Shown piece after piece: positions 1-8,874 of a DNA stretch of 64,000 nt. Within the stretch, counting starts at the first letter, position 1; each line of letters begins with the position of its first letter. A program made the position numbers and the translations under genes. The stretch is from positions 2,976,001-3,040,000 of the forward strand of contig NZ_CP073696.1 of NCBI RefSeq assembly GCF_025264645.1, given 5' to 3'. This DNA is from Edaphobacter lichenicola (GTDB lineage Bacteria; Acidobacteriota; Terriglobia; Terriglobales; Acidobacteriaceae). The notes beneath the pieces were generated by a model, which was given only the letters and a program-made list of their open reading frames with translations, made no database searches and was not told the DNA's origin.

Positions 1-2016
1 CGCCCTGCTGCGCGCCCCGGCCAACGCCGTGGCGGACAACGCTACGAGAAGACCAAGGAAGGCCCAATGAAGGGCTTCCAGCCGCCACCACGCTTTGGTG
101 GGGCTCCAGTCTCGCGCGAGCCGTTGCCGATTACCCGCACCATCACGGTCACGGAAGGTATCAGCGTTAAGGACCTCGCCGAAAAGCTCGACGTTCGCGG
201 TAAGGACCTCATCGCTACCCTTCTCATGAAGGGCGTCTTCGTCACCGTCAACCAGTCCCTCGAGGGCGAGCTCGTCAAGGATGTCGCCCGTCAGTTCGGT
301 GCCGACGCCACTATCATCTCGGTCGAAGAGCAGCTCGAGAACGAGGCCATCGAAGGCTTCCTCGAAGACACCACTGGCATGGTCGAAGTCGTCCGCTCGC
401 CCGTCGTTACTGTCATGGGCCACGTCGACCACGGTAAAACCTCGCTCCTCGACGCTATCCGCTCCACCGACGTCGCAGGCGGCGAAGCCGGAGGCATCAC
501 CCAGCACATCGGCGCCTACAAGGTCAAAATCACCAAGCCCGACTCTCCCGCCTTTGGTCGCGAGATCGTCTTCCTCGATACCCCAGGTCACGAGGCCTTC
601 ACCCGCATGCGAGCACGCGGCGCCAAGGTCACGGACATTGTCGTCATCGTGGTCGCAGCCGACGACGGTGTTATGCCTCAGACCCTTGAGGCCATCGACC
701 ATGCTCGCGCCGCGAACGTGCCAATCATCGTCGCGGTCAACAAGATTGATAAACCCGAAGCTAACCCGTCGAGGATCATCCAGCAGCTCGCCACGCGCGG
801 CCTGCAGCCTGCCAATCAGGGCGGCGACACCGAGTTCGTCGAAGTCTCCGCGAAGAAGCACATCAACCTCGATAAGCTTGAAGAGATGATCTGCCTCGTC
901 GCCGACGTCAACGAACAGAAGGCACAGCCAGACCGCCCTGCTGTCGGTACCGTCATCGAAGCCAAGCTCGACCGTGGCCGCGGCGCCGTCGCAAGCATCC
1001 TCGTACAGAACGGTACCCTCCGCACTGGCGACAGCTACATCGTTGGCAACACCTTCGGTAAGATCCGTGCCATGTTCGATGACCGTGGCCGGCCTATCAC
1101 CGAAGCTGGTCCCTCCACCCCTGTCGAGATCCTTGGTCTCGAGGGCATGCCTGATGCAGGCGACACCTTCCTCGTCATGGCAGATCGCGACAAGGCCAAG
1201 GGCATCGCCCAGTACCGCAAGATGAAGGAGCGCGAGGCACAACTTGCCAAGAGCTCCCGCGTCTCGCTCGAAGGCCTCGCCGAACAGATCAAGCAGGCTG
1301 GCATGAAGGATCTGAACCTGATCCTCAAGGGCGACGTGCAGGGTTCGGTCGAAGTTCTTGCCGACTCTCTGCAGCGCATGTCCACCGAGAAGGTTCGCGT
1401 TCGTGTCCTTCACTCCGGTGTCGGTGCTATCACCGAGTCGGATGTCCTGCTCGCCTCCGCTTCGAACGCCGTCGTCATCGGCTTCAACGTTCGGCCAGAT
1501 CGCAAGGCCGGGGAAGTTGCCGAGCGCGAAAACGTTGAGATTCGTCTGCACTCGATCATCTACGAGCTGCAGGACGAGATCACCAAGGCGATGTATGGTC
1601 TCCTCGAGCCGGTATTCAAGGAGAACTACGCCGGCCGCGCCGAAGTGCTCAACGTCTTCAAGATCACAAAGGTCGGTCAGATCGCGGGTTGCCGTGTCAC
1701 CGATGGCCTCATCAAACGCGATCAGCAGGTACGTCTGCTGCGCGAAGGCGCCGAGGTCTGGAAGGGCAAGATCGCTTCGCTCAAGCGCTTCAAAGACGAC
1801 GTTTCCGAGGTTCGTCAGGGTGTTGAGTGCGGTATCGATCTCGCTGGACACAAGGACATCCGTGTCGGCGACGTTATCGAGTCCTTCACTACGGAGACGC
1901 TGGCCGCTGAGCTGGGTCAGAACTCTGCTGCGGCTAGAAAAGCAGAGAAGGCCGAGAAAGAACGCGAGGCCGCCGCAGCCGCTGCTGCCAGCGTGGAGAA
2001 CTCAGTCAACGCGTAG
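1..2016 (+). CDS. infB: Translation initiation factor IF-2, 5'-truncated by the window edge
   Basis: IF-2 is the GTPase that brings initiator tRNA to the 30S subunit and promotes 50S joining. The frame is open from base 1, so the N-terminal part lies outside the window and the ATG at 67 is only an internal Met. Visible G-domain motifs are GHVDHGKT (nt 418-441, G1), [10 protein letters not shown] (switch I), DTPGHEAF (nt 577-600, G3), NKID (nt 739-750, G4) and a SAK motif (G5). The C-terminal barrels and the fMet-tRNA-binding region follow. The protein ends in a Lys/Glu/Ala-rich tail. The basic Gly/Arg-rich stretch at the very start fits the variable linker usual in long IF-2 proteins. Confidence 0.97.
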   Translation, partial: RPAARPGQRRGGQRYEKTKEGPMKGFQPPPRFGGAPVSREPLPITRTITVTEGISVKDLAEKLDVRGKDLIATLLMKGVFVTVNQSLEGELVKDVARQFGADATIISVEEQLENEAIEGFLEDTTGMVEVVRSPVVTVMGHVDHGKTSLLDAIRSTDVAGGEAGGITQHIGAYKVKITKPDSPAFGREIVFLDTPGHEAFTRMRARGAKVTDIVVIVVAADDGVMPQTLEAIDHARAANVPIIVAVNKIDKPEANPSRIIQQLATRGLQPANQGGDTEFVEVSAKKHINLDKLEEMICLVADVNEQKAQPDRPAVGTVIEAKLDRGRGAVASILVQNGTLRTGDSYIVGNTFGKIRAMFDDRGRPITEAGPSTPVEILGLEGMPDAGDTFLVMADRDKAKGIAQYRKMKEREAQLAKSSRVSLEGLAEQIKQAGMKDLNLILKGDVQGSVEVLADSLQRMSTEKVRVRVLHSGVGAITESDVLLASASNAVVIGFNVRPDRKAGEVAERENVEIRLHSIIYELQDEITKAMYGLLEPVFKENYAGRAEVLNVFKITKVGQIAGCRVTDGLIKRDQQVRLLREGAEVWKGKIASLKRFKDDVSEVRQGVECGIDLAGHKDIRVGDVIESFTTETLAAELGQNSAAARKAEKAEKEREAAAAAAASVENSVNA

Positions 2017-2038
2017 TTCAGCTTCACTTAATCAAATG

Positions 2039-2066
2039 AATAGGCCGGGAGCGATCCCGGCCTATT
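2039..2066 (+). terminator. Hairpin after infB
   Basis: A perfect 12-bp inverted repeat (AATAGGCCGGGA / TCCCGGCCTATT) with a GCGA tetraloop starts 23 bases after the infB stop. GC-rich stem and position suit an intrinsic terminator, but the following T tract (CACGTTTTGG) is weak and displaced by four bases. Confidence 0.65.
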
Positions 2067-2094
2067 CACGTTTTGGCCTGCAAAAGTCGCTCTG

Positions 2095-2290
2095 ACAGGT
2101 GGACTTTTTGTGCCATTTTTTCTTCGCTGGTGGATATGCGTTTTTGCTGGGGGTTTTGGCAAAAATGGGGTGCAAAACGTGGTGTTTTGATGGTGATTTT
2201 GTGGTGAGATGCATGGTGAATGTGGTGGTTGGATGGTCACCAATTTGGCGCTGAAAAATGCGCCACCAAATTCAACTTTATTTTTTCGTC
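2095..2290. repeat. Strand-asymmetric A/C-rich (minus strand) low-complexity tract, possible dispersed repeat
   Basis: This is the core of the 430-bp gene-free stretch between infB and the M24 peptidase. The plus strand is G/T-rich with recurrent TGGTG, TTTTT and GGGGTTTTGG words. The complementary strand therefore reads as CACCA and CCAAAA words and opens a spurious Lys/Pro/His-rich frame. Nothing here looks like a real coding sequence. I recall similar CACCA-rich intergenic tracts in Acidobacteriaceae genomes, but cannot verify copy number. From about 2300 to 2480 I see no further structure except a weak CTGC-AAAC-GCAG hairpin. Confidence 0.4.
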
Positions 2291-2497
2291 TTCCCGTTTT
2301 GGTTCTTCGAGTTTGCGTAGGAGACCGACATGAGGCGGCAACGCGTTTGCAACTTTTCGGCCTTCCGCTTTTTGTCGAACAAAGGATGGCAATTCCCTGA
2401 TGGTGCGGAGACTGCAAACGCAGATTCCCTTCGGGAGTAACAAACAAATGCGAAAGCGACTCCACACCAACTGCGGCGTTGCTCTAGGATTAAGCTC

Positions 2498-3673
2498 ATG
2501 AACCTTGAGGCAATTCAAACGGCTCTGCGCGACGCCAACCTTGACGGCTGGCTCTTCTACGATCACCATCACCGCGACCCCCTCGCCTACAGCATTCTCG
2601 GACTCGATGCGAACGCCTTTGTCACTCGCCGCTGGTACTACTACATCCCCTCGCGCGGGGGTGTGCCGCAGAAGCTGGTGCATCGAATCGAATCAGGCAA
2701 GCTAGACTCGCTGCCAGGCGAGAAGACCGAATACTCCTCGTGGCAGGAGCTTGAGCAAAGGCTCGAAGGAATTTTGTTGGGTTCAAAGAAGATCGCGATG
2801 CAGTACTCTCCGCGCAACGCCATCATGTACGTGTCGATGGTCGATGCCGGGACCGTCGAACTCCTTCGCGACCTCGGCAAGGAGATTGTCAGCTCGGCCG
2901 ACCTCGTCAGCCACTTTGAAGCTGTTCTCACCGACGAGCAGCTCGCCAGTCACTACGTCGCGCAGAGGCACATCGACGAGATCCTCGCAGCGGGGTGGAG
3001 GGAGATTGGCACACGCGCCCGCGCCGGCGGCACCGACGAGCACGCCGTGGTGCAGTACCTGCAAGAGGGGATGTCGCGAGCGGGACTCATCTGGGAGCAT
3101 GGCCCCAACGTCAGCGCTGGCCCCAACTCCGCCGACTCCCACTATGAACCAACCGCCGCCAGTTCCCGGCCAATCAAACAAGGCGATTTTGTCCTTATCG
3201 ATATCTGGGCCAAGCTGGCTAACGACCCCGCAGCGGTCTGGTACGACATCACCTGGACCGGAGTCGTCGGCCGGGAGCCCACGGAGCGCGAACACCTCAT
3301 CTTCAACACCGTTCGCGACGCCCGGGACGCCTCCATCAAGGCCGTGCAGGACGCCTTCGCCGCCAATCAGCCTATCGCTGGCTGGCAGGCCGACGATGCC
3401 TCGCGCAACGTCATTCGCAAGGCCGGGTTTGGCGACTGGTTCACGCACCGCACCGGGCACAACATCGGCACCGTGCTTCACGGCAACGGCGCGCACCTCG
3501 ACAACCTTGAGACGCACGACGAACGCCTCATTCTGCCCAACACCTGCTTCTCCGTCGAACCTGGCCTCTACTTCACAGGAGAGTTCGGCATCCGCAGCGA
3601 GATCGACATGATCGCCCGCAAAGGAAAGGCCGAGGTCACGGGCCGCATCCAGACCGAGCTGGTTCGCGCCTAA
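2498..3673 (+). CDS. M24 family metallopeptidase (Xaa-Pro aminopeptidase-like)
   Basis: Cytoplasmic 'pita-bread' metallopeptidase, expected to remove N-terminal residues from (often Pro-containing) peptides. The 391-residue protein has an N-terminal creatinase-like domain (about 1-150) and a C-terminal M24 domain. All five metal ligands appear present: D235 (VLIDIW), D250 (WYDITWTG), H321 (HRTGHNIG), E354 (SVEPGLY) and E368 (RSEIDMI). An AGGA sequence 8 bases ahead of the ATG supports this start. The spacing between the two Asp ligands (15) is longer than in methionine aminopeptidase, so it is an aminopeptidase P/creatinase-type member. Substrate unknown. Confidence 0.88.
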   Translation: MNLEAIQTALRDANLDGWLFYDHHHRDPLAYSILGLDANAFVTRRWYYYIPSRGGVPQKLVHRIESGKLDSLPGEKTEYSSWQELEQRLEGILLGSKKIAMQYSPRNAIMYVSMVDAGTVELLRDLGKEIVSSADLVSHFEAVLTDEQLASHYVAQRHIDEILAAGWREIGTRARAGGTDEHAVVQYLQEGMSRAGLIWEHGPNVSAGPNSADSHYEPTAASSRPIKQGDFVLIDIWAKLANDPAAVWYDITWTGVVGREPTEREHLIFNTVRDARDASIKAVQDAFAANQPIAGWQADDASRNVIRKAGFGDWFTHRTGHNIGTVLHGNGAHLDNLETHDERLILPNTCFSVEPGLYFTGEFGIRSEIDMIARKGKAEVTGRIQTELVRA

Positions 3674-3702
3674 CCGTCGCGGACAGCACGGAACCGCACT
3701 CT

Positions 3703-3728
3703 TCTGGATCACGTAGATAAGATCCAGA
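3703..3728 (+). promoter_or_regulatory. Hairpin abutting the ribosome-binding site of the next gene
   Basis: TCTGGATC and GATCCAGA form a perfect 8-bp stem around a 10-base loop. The 3' arm runs directly into the GAGGAG that serves the ATG at 3737. It may be a weak terminator for the peptidase gene or may mask the ribosome-binding site. Confidence 0.4.
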
Positions 3729-3736
3729 GGAGTTCC

Positions 3737-4402
3737 ATGCTCAAGCTACTCGCTGTCTTGCTCTGTCTTGTTGGCTTCGTCACGGACAAATTCGTGGCAG
3801 ACAAGGCGCCATTGCCGGAACGGACCGTCCACGACACAACGCTGGTCTCTCAACACGATCCTCACGTGCAGATTCAACTTCCCGCGTCTGCACAGTACGT
3901 TGGTGCCGAGCGGTGGCCTCTGTATGACATTGCGGACTGCGAGCTGCACGCCTTTGTTGAAGCCGATCACCAGCACAACGTCCACAAACTTTACTGGATC
4001 CAGTTTGAGGGTTATCTGCCCAGCAGACCGGATATGCACCACACCTACGACTCGCCTCGCCATCTTCAGATGGGCGGCCTCGATTTTTACGTGGACACCT
4101 GGATACGCGCCGACGGCGAAAAGACGGAGTCGGGCTCGGATCGCGAACACATCGAGACGATGATCCGTGCGAAGGGCTACAAGATGCCTGCCGGGATGTT
4201 GTATGTCCGGCTGGTGCATCTGCTGGACGCAGAGAAGCGCCGCGAGCTGATGATCATCTACGGGGAAGACCTGCAGCCAACGGGTTTCGCCGTCACCGAT
4301 CTGAACGAAGGCGGTAAAGCACACGATCGCCTGCCCGCTCTCGAGGCTGACATAACGGAACAGGCAAAGCAGAAGATCCACCTCCAGCCACTCGAACCCT
4401 GA
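3737..4402 (+). CDS. Hypothetical secreted protein
   Basis: A 221-residue protein not recognised as a named family. It begins with a short hydrophobic segment (MLKLLAVLLCLVGFV), either a signal peptide or membrane anchor. The remainder is soluble and rich in His, Asp and Tyr, with a central HHTYDSPRH segment and conserved-looking stretches such as LYWIQFEG. The ATG is preceded by a strong AGAGGAG site. It sits alone between an M24 peptidase and a NagX-like membrane protein, on the same strand but 120 bases from the latter. No catalytic motif is obvious and no function is proposed. Confidence 0.7.
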   Translation: MLKLLAVLLCLVGFVTDKFVADKAPLPERTVHDTTLVSQHDPHVQIQLPASAQYVGAERWPLYDIADCELHAFVEADHQHNVHKLYWIQFEGYLPSRPDMHHTYDSPRHLQMGGLDFYVDTWIRADGEKTESGSDREHIETMIRAKGYKMPAGMLYVRLVHLLDAEKRRELMIIYGEDLQPTGFAVTDLNEGGKAHDRLPALEADITEQAKQKIHLQPLEP

Positions 4403-4471
4403 GCTCGAAGAACACGATGGTTTGCATACACGGTTCATCGGGTGTGATGTATCGTGGTTTGCTCGCGTTCA

Positions 4472-4486
4472 TGTAACTTGTTTACA
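4472..4486. promoter_or_regulatory. Candidate operator, 15-bp inverted repeat
   Basis: TGTAA-CTTGT-TTACA lies 37 bases ahead of the start of the NagX-like gene in an AT-richer intergenic stretch. Size and symmetry resemble a dimeric-repressor site; the regulator is not identified. Confidence 0.3.
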
Positions 4487-4522
4487 CGATTAAATAAGCC
4501 AAAAACACAGATCTGGTGATCC

Positions 4523-5716
4523 ATGCACTCTATCCGGTCAACTCCTAGCGGACGACTTGTGTCTCTCGATGTCTTTCGTGGCCTTACGGTCGCCGGGATG
4601 ATTCTCGTCACCGACCCCGGCACGTACAGTGCGGTCTACCGTCCGCTCCTTCACGCGCAGTGGGAGAGCCCCACTGCGACGGATATGATCTTCCCTTCTT
4701 TCCTGGTCATCGTCGGCATCTCGCTGACACTCTCTTTCGCCTCCCGCCTCAGCCGAGGAGCAACGCGGCGAGATCTTCTTCGACACACAGCGCAGCGCAG
4801 CGTAACTATTTTTCTTCTCGGCCTTGTTTTGAACGGGTTTCCCGATTACAACTTCTCCACCATCCGCGTTCCGGGAGTTCTTCAGAGAATTGCGGTCTGC
4901 TACCTCATGGGATCCATGCTTTATCTCGCCGCTACGGCGTACCTCGAAAAAAGACGCGACCCGCGCCGATATCAGGTCAACATCGTTATTGCCGTGGCGG
5001 TCGTCGCGCTTCTTGCGGTCTACTGGGCGCTGCTACGGTTCTATCCTGTGCCGGGCTTTGGAGCTGGGAACCTCGACTCGCTTGGAAACGTCGGCGCTTA
5101 TTTCGATCGCTCCATCTTCGGTATCCCCCATCTCTGGCCGTACGGGACGACTCCAGGGCGTGGAGTCACCTTTGACCCGGAGGGTCTTCTGTCCACCTTG
5201 CCCGCGCTCGCAACGCTGCTTCTTGGCGTACTCGCAGGCGAATGGCTGTTGACCTCCATGACGCAAAAGAAAAGGGCCATCACGATCGCGGTGGCCGGAG
5301 CTTTCTTCCTCCTCGTTGGGCTGTCTCTTAGCCCATGGATGCCGCTGATCAAGAAGATCTGGACTCCTACCTTTGCGCTGATGAGTGGAGGTATCGCGCT
5401 CCTTGTCTTCGCTCTTCTTTATCTCCTGATCGACATCCAACAGTGGAAGCGCTGGTGCACGCCGGCCCTGGTCTTCGGAACAAACGCAATCCTTGGCTTC
5501 ACCGTCTCCGGAATACTGACGACTCTCACGGACCGCATTAACATCGCCGCAGGAGATGGGACGAAGGATACGCTTCACCGGTGGGGCTACCTGCACCTCT
5601 TCGCCAGTTGGCTTAGCCCGGTCCACGCATCGTTGGCCTATGCGCTGATGATCGTTGCGATCAACCTCGCTCTTATCTACCCGCTCTACCGCAGGCGAAT
5701 CTTCCTTCGCCTGTGA
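4523..5716 (+). CDS. NagX/HGSNAT-like membrane acyltransferase (DUF5009/DUF1624)
   Basis: A 397-residue polytopic inner-membrane protein related to heparan-alpha-glucosaminide N-acetyltransferase and bacterial NagX. Family members are thought to move acetyl groups across the membrane onto amino sugars. The family signature is clear at the N-terminus: RLVSLDVFRGLTVAGMILV, followed by the DMIFPSFLVIVG segment. About ten hydrophobic helices follow, and the protein ends in a basic tail. No other amino-sugar genes lie nearby, so its substrate cannot be inferred from context. A 15-bp inverted repeat upstream may be an operator. Confidence 0.85.
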   Translation: MHSIRSTPSGRLVSLDVFRGLTVAGMILVTDPGTYSAVYRPLLHAQWESPTATDMIFPSFLVIVGISLTLSFASRLSRGATRRDLLRHTAQRSVTIFLLGLVLNGFPDYNFSTIRVPGVLQRIAVCYLMGSMLYLAATAYLEKRRDPRRYQVNIVIAVAVVALLAVYWALLRFYPVPGFGAGNLDSLGNVGAYFDRSIFGIPHLWPYGTTPGRGVTFDPEGLLSTLPALATLLLGVLAGEWLLTSMTQKKRAITIAVAGAFFLLVGLSLSPWMPLIKKIWTPTFALMSGGIALLVFALLYLLIDIQQWKRWCTPALVFGTNAILGFTVSGILTTLTDRINIAAGDGTKDTLHRWGYLHLFASWLSPVHASLAYALMIVAINLALIYPLYRRRIFLRL

Positions 5717-5742
5717 GAGCTTCGTCCGATTGCGATGTTGGC

Positions 5743-7377
5743 TTACATCACGCCAGATGATCCTTTCAGCAGAAAGTTTCTGGCGTAGGCGACCTCTGGA
5801 CGCTGTGAATGTTTGCCATCATCGGTTGTCTTCATCAGTTGCTGGTAGTACGTTCGGGCTTCGCCCGGCTTACCTGCCGCCTCTGCAGCGCGGCCGGCGT
5901 TGTAGAGCGCGTTGAACCGGTTGGGACTCAGCTTCAGAGCCGTGCGGTACTGCACGAGAGCTTCAGCGGGACGGTTCTCTGTGAGCAGCATGTCTGCGTA
6001 CATCTCGCGTGCGGGGATGTCGACCTCGGCTTGACCAACGCGGTCCTGGCTGTCGGCTGCGGCGCTGATCAGGCGAAGGGCTTCCTCGTCGTTTTGGTGT
6101 GCGAAGCTTTGCCAAGCTTTGATGGTGCCCTCGGCAGCTTCTCTTTCCGCCGCGATCGGGCTGGCATCGGTTGCCATTTGCGCGTAGAGAGCTTCGGCAC
6201 CGGCGGCGGCTTTATCTGCAGCAGCGACATCGCGCAGACGTCCTGCGGCAATAGCCTGCTCCCAGAAGCGGTAATACCTTGCGGAGGGGATAGAACCGGC
6301 AGGCTCTGGAATGGCGAGGACGGACTTCCAGTCGTGGAGTTCCATGAAATAGATCCCAGGCATCTCCACCTGGAAGTAGGTGCTGTATAGAGCCATGCCG
6401 TCATCCTGGATGCCGGGCAGCGAACGAAGATGTGCGACCAAGGGTTCCAGACGATCCAGAACCTGACGGGCATCGGCATCTTTGCCCTGCTGGAGATAGG
6501 CGTAGAGAAGAAACTCGTAGGCGTGCAGTTGATGCCCGACCCCTCCGAGGTTGTGCTTTTCGGCGTACTCGGATGCGCGCACGGAGGCTAGATTGGAGTC
6601 CACGTCCTCCTGCCACATTCCGCGCCGGGCGAAGAGATGTCCGGGCATGTGCAGGGCATGGGCGGAGTCGGGTGCGATGGCGGCATATCTTTCAGCAGCG
6701 GGCAGGCCCTCCTCAGCGAATTGCGGGCTATCGGCTGCGTGAATGATGTAGTGGGCGAATCCGGGATGGTCAGGATGTGCCTGGAAGCCGGGCTCGAGGA
6801 CATCGAGCGCTTTGCGTGGCTCGTTACTGGCAATAAGAGCAAGGCCGTAGAAGGCGGTCGCCTCGACGTCGTCGGGATAGGCAGCGTGAAGGGCACCCAT
6901 CGCGTCGGCATAGGCGTGCGTGGCTTTGTCGTTCTGCGCAGGATCGGAGTGGAGATAGCCGCTGAGAGCAGCGATGTAGCGGCGCTCCCGGTCAGTGCCG
7001 GCGTGGAGCGCGGTGGCTTGGTCGATCTCGGCGATAGCAGCCAGTCGCCGGTTGTCCGGCATACCGTCCCATAGAGGACGCCACTCGGTCATTGCGATTC
7101 CCCACTGCGCCATGGCGCATTGGGGATCGGCTGCGGCTACAGCGTGGAACTGCTTATTCGCCTCCTCAAACCAGAAGGAGTGAAGCAGCGCGACACCGCG
7201 TTCGAAGGGAGCCTGCACGGATGCCTGACAGGAGACGGGCATGTGAACAGAGCCAAGCTTCGAGTTGATGACGTCAGGATCGCCGGCTTCTGCATCGTGA
7301 TGATGATGTTGTGCGACAAGCGTGGACGCTGAGAGAACAAGAGCAAGGACCGAGGATATCTTTGAGGGTGCTTTCAT
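5743..7377 (-). CDS. Exported tetratricopeptide-repeat protein
   Basis: The start is placed at MKAPSKIS, ten codons inside the longest open frame, because this gives a compact signal peptide (hydrophobic core VLALVLSASTLVA) followed by a His-rich segment (QHHHHDAEA). The mature part is helical, with several TPR-like units: EANKQFHAVAAADPQCAMAQWG near the N-terminus and ALVQYRTALKLSPNRFNALYN near residue 500. A Cys pair near residues 50 and 85 could form a disulfide. TPR proteins are usually scaffolds for protein contacts, here probably in the periplasm. The gene is transcribed away from the DUF6677 gene. The specific partner is unknown. Confidence 0.75.
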   Translation of the reverse strand: MKAPSKISSVLALVLSASTLVAQHHHHDAEAGDPDVINSKLGSVHMPVSCQASVQAPFERGVALLHSFWFEEANKQFHAVAAADPQCAMAQWGIAMTEWRPLWDGMPDNRRLAAIAEIDQATALHAGTDRERRYIAALSGYLHSDPAQNDKATHAYADAMGALHAAYPDDVEATAFYGLALIASNEPRKALDVLEPGFQAHPDHPGFAHYIIHAADSPQFAEEGLPAAERYAAIAPDSAHALHMPGHLFARRGMWQEDVDSNLASVRASEYAEKHNLGGVGHQLHAYEFLLYAYLQQGKDADARQVLDRLEPLVAHLRSLPGIQDDGMALYSTYFQVEMPGIYFMELHDWKSVLAIPEPAGSIPSARYYRFWEQAIAAGRLRDVAAADKAAAGAEALYAQMATDASPIAAEREAAEGTIKAWQSFAHQNDEEALRLISAAADSQDRVGQAEVDIPAREMYADMLLTENRPAEALVQYRTALKLSPNRFNALYNAGRAAEAAGKPGEARTYYQQLMKTTDDGKHSQRPEVAYARNFLLKGSSGVM

Positions 7378-7454
7378 CACTGATTCTTCTATCTTTCCAT
7401 TCTTCATCTTTTGAAGGTTGCGAGTGTTCAGAGGGACAGGCAGAACAGTGTTGC

Positions 7455-7491
7455 GTCGCAGCGAACCGTGGGGAGGGCGATTCGCTGCGAC
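7455..7491. promoter_or_regulatory. 11-bp inverted repeat in the divergent intergenic region
   Basis: GTCGCAGCGAA and TTCGCTGCGAC are perfect inverted copies separated by 15 bases. They lie between the divergent TPR and DUF6677 genes (gene-free from 7378 to 7738). No T tract follows on either strand, so a protein-binding site is more likely than a terminator. I saw nothing else convincing in the rest of this interval. Confidence 0.4.
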
Positions 7492-7738
7492 TGGTCAGAA
7501 CCCGCTAGCCGCCACCAAGGCGATTCGTGGTTATTCGCCAATGCCGCCGGAAGGCATGCCACAAAGACAACCGAGCGCCCGTTTTATTCCCGGCCCTTAT
7601 TCAAGATGCTTTCCCTAGGTAGAAATGCGTCATAAAGTTCTGGGTTTTCCATTTTGCAGCGGCGTCTGTGGCGAAGAGCGGGCGGAGATCGAGAGGGAGG
7701 TCAAGGATGAGGACAAACTGGTATCATCAAGATTGACA

Positions 7739-8152
7739 ATGACGACGAACGTACAAGCGCAGGCACGGGTTGCTGGCAAGTCTTCTTCGATGCCGACGAT
7801 GGTCTTGATCGCCGGCTGGCTGATTCCCGGCGCGGGGCATCTGATGCAGCGCAAGTGGATTCGCGGAGGCCTCATCATGGTCTCGATCATCGCGATGTTT
7901 ACCATCGGGCTCGCGCTGAAGGGCAAGGTCTACACGCCGAACACCGGTGATCTGCTCGACATCCTGAACTTTGCGGGCGATCTTGGCAATGGCATTCTTT
8001 ACGTCCTGGCCCGCATCTTCGATCTGGGCCAGGTGACCGTGCAGGTTGCCACGGCTGACTATGGCACCAAGTTCATGGTGGTGGCCGGTCTGTTGAATAT
8101 CATCTCCGCCGTCGACGCGCACTCGCTGGCAACCGGGAGGAAGCGCTCGTGA
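7739..8152 (+). CDS. DUF6677-type small membrane protein
   Basis: The open frame extends further upstream, but the ATG at MTTNVQAQARV gives a sensible cytoplasmic lead of about 17 residues before the first hydrophobic segment (MVLIAGWLIPGAGHLMQRKW). Its WLIPGAGHLM motif and the following basic RKWIRGG are reminiscent of TM2-type small membrane proteins. Three to four membrane segments are likely in 137 residues. The stop codon overlaps the GTG of the next small membrane gene (GTGA), suggesting co-translation. Function unknown; the family name is from memory. Confidence 0.7.
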   Translation: MTTNVQAQARVAGKSSSMPTMVLIAGWLIPGAGHLMQRKWIRGGLIMVSIIAMFTIGLALKGKVYTPNTGDLLDILNFAGDLGNGILYVLARIFDLGQVTVQVATADYGTKFMVVAGLLNIISAVDAHSLATGRKRS

Positions 8153-8325
8153 CCATCTCTCACTTTGGAGCAGTGCTGCTCTTCTCTCTGTTCACCTCGA
8201 TTGTGTTTGGCATCACGCAGCGATCCGAGCCTCGCATGATGATTCGCTTCGGCGCCTTCTGTTTTGTTTTGTTTGTGGGTGGGACGATCGCGGCGAGCTG
8301 GGTGATGTGGCTGATCAAGCACTAA
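8149..8325 (+). CDS. Small two-helix membrane protein, 58 residues
   Basis: A short gene starting at GTG, overlapping the previous stop by four bases (GTGA). The product has two hydrophobic segments: ISHFGAVLLFSLFTSIVFGI and, after a polar QRSEPRMMIR turn, FGAFCFVLFVGGTIAASW. It ends MWLIKH. The overlap and matching membrane character argue that it is a real partner of the DUF6677 protein rather than a chance frame. No named family is recognised. Confidence 0.65.
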   Translation: MTISHFGAVLLFSLFTSIVFGITQRSEPRMMIRFGAFCFVLFVGGTIAASWVMWLIKH

Positions 8326-8347
8326 TCGGCGTGCCGGCGGCTTGACG

Positions 8348-8376
8348 TTGCAATCGACATCCCTTTGCCATAGGCT
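8348..8376 (+). promoter_or_regulatory. Possible sigma-70 promoter for tRNA-Leu
   Basis: TTGCAA and TAGGCT are separated by 17 bases and end about 50 bases before the tRNA. Position is right, but the -10 match is only partial. Confidence 0.3.
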
Positions 8377-8426
8377 AGTCGAGGCACTTATTTCTTCGCA
8401 CACCTACGGTGTTGCCCACGAAGAAT

Positions 8427-8510
8427 GCGGGAGTGGCGAAATGGCAGACGCACTTGGTTTAGGTCCAAGCGGAGCAATCCGTGGGGGTTCGAGTCCCTTC
8501 TCCCGCACCA
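8427..8510 (+). tRNA. tRNA-Leu (UAG)
   Basis: An 84-base class II tRNA with encoded CCA. The acceptor stem GCGGGAG pairs with CTCCCGC, and the discriminator is A. The anticodon arm is CTTGG-TTTAGGT-CCAAG, giving anticodon TAG. A long variable arm and the T-arm GGGGGTTCGAGTCCC are visible. It reads CUN leucine codons. Confidence 0.97.
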
Positions 8511-8552
8511 GATTTTAGTAGTCGCAAGCAACCTAACCCCGAAAGAGATTCG

Positions 8553-8870
8553 ATGAGCCAGCAGAACCCCAGTCAGCCACAGGATAAGCAGCCCCAACTC
8601 AAGCTCACCAACGCCCCCGATTATCGCGACGGCTATGCCAACAGTGTCCAGGTCCGCATGAGCGTGTGGGACTTCTTCCTGGTCTTCGGCACGATGAGCC
8701 AGGACAGCCCCGAAGAGCTGAACGTCAAGAACTTTCAGGGCATCTACCTGAGCCCGCAGCAGGCCAAAGCCTTGTGGAACGTGCTCGGCCATAATCTCTC
8801 GCAGTACGAGCAGACCTTCGGCGCCATCACGCTTGAGCAACTCCCCCATCCGGAAGGTCCCGTCAACTAA
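8553..8870 (+). CDS. DUF3467 family protein
   Basis: A 105-residue soluble protein starting 43 bases after tRNA-Leu. An AAAGAGA precedes the ATG, which is preferred over an upstream in-frame codon lying inside the tRNA. The N-terminus is Gln/Pro-rich. The core (NSVQVRMSVWDFFLVFG and YLSPQQAKALWNVLGHNL) matches the DUF3467 pattern of a beta-strand segment followed by a helix. Family members are small, widespread and of unknown function. The start of the next glycosyltransferase lies immediately downstream. Confidence 0.8.
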   Translation: MSQQNPSQPQDKQPQLKLTNAPDYRDGYANSVQVRMSVWDFFLVFGTMSQDSPEELNVKNFQGIYLSPQQAKALWNVLGHNLSQYEQTFGAITLEQLPHPEGPVN

Positions 8871-8874
8871 AAGC

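Noticed and set aside
2028..2465. Minus-strand 145-codon open frame, Lys/His/Pro-rich
   Set aside because: It spans the infB terminator and the A/C-rich tract; composition follows the low-complexity DNA and there is no ribosome-binding site.
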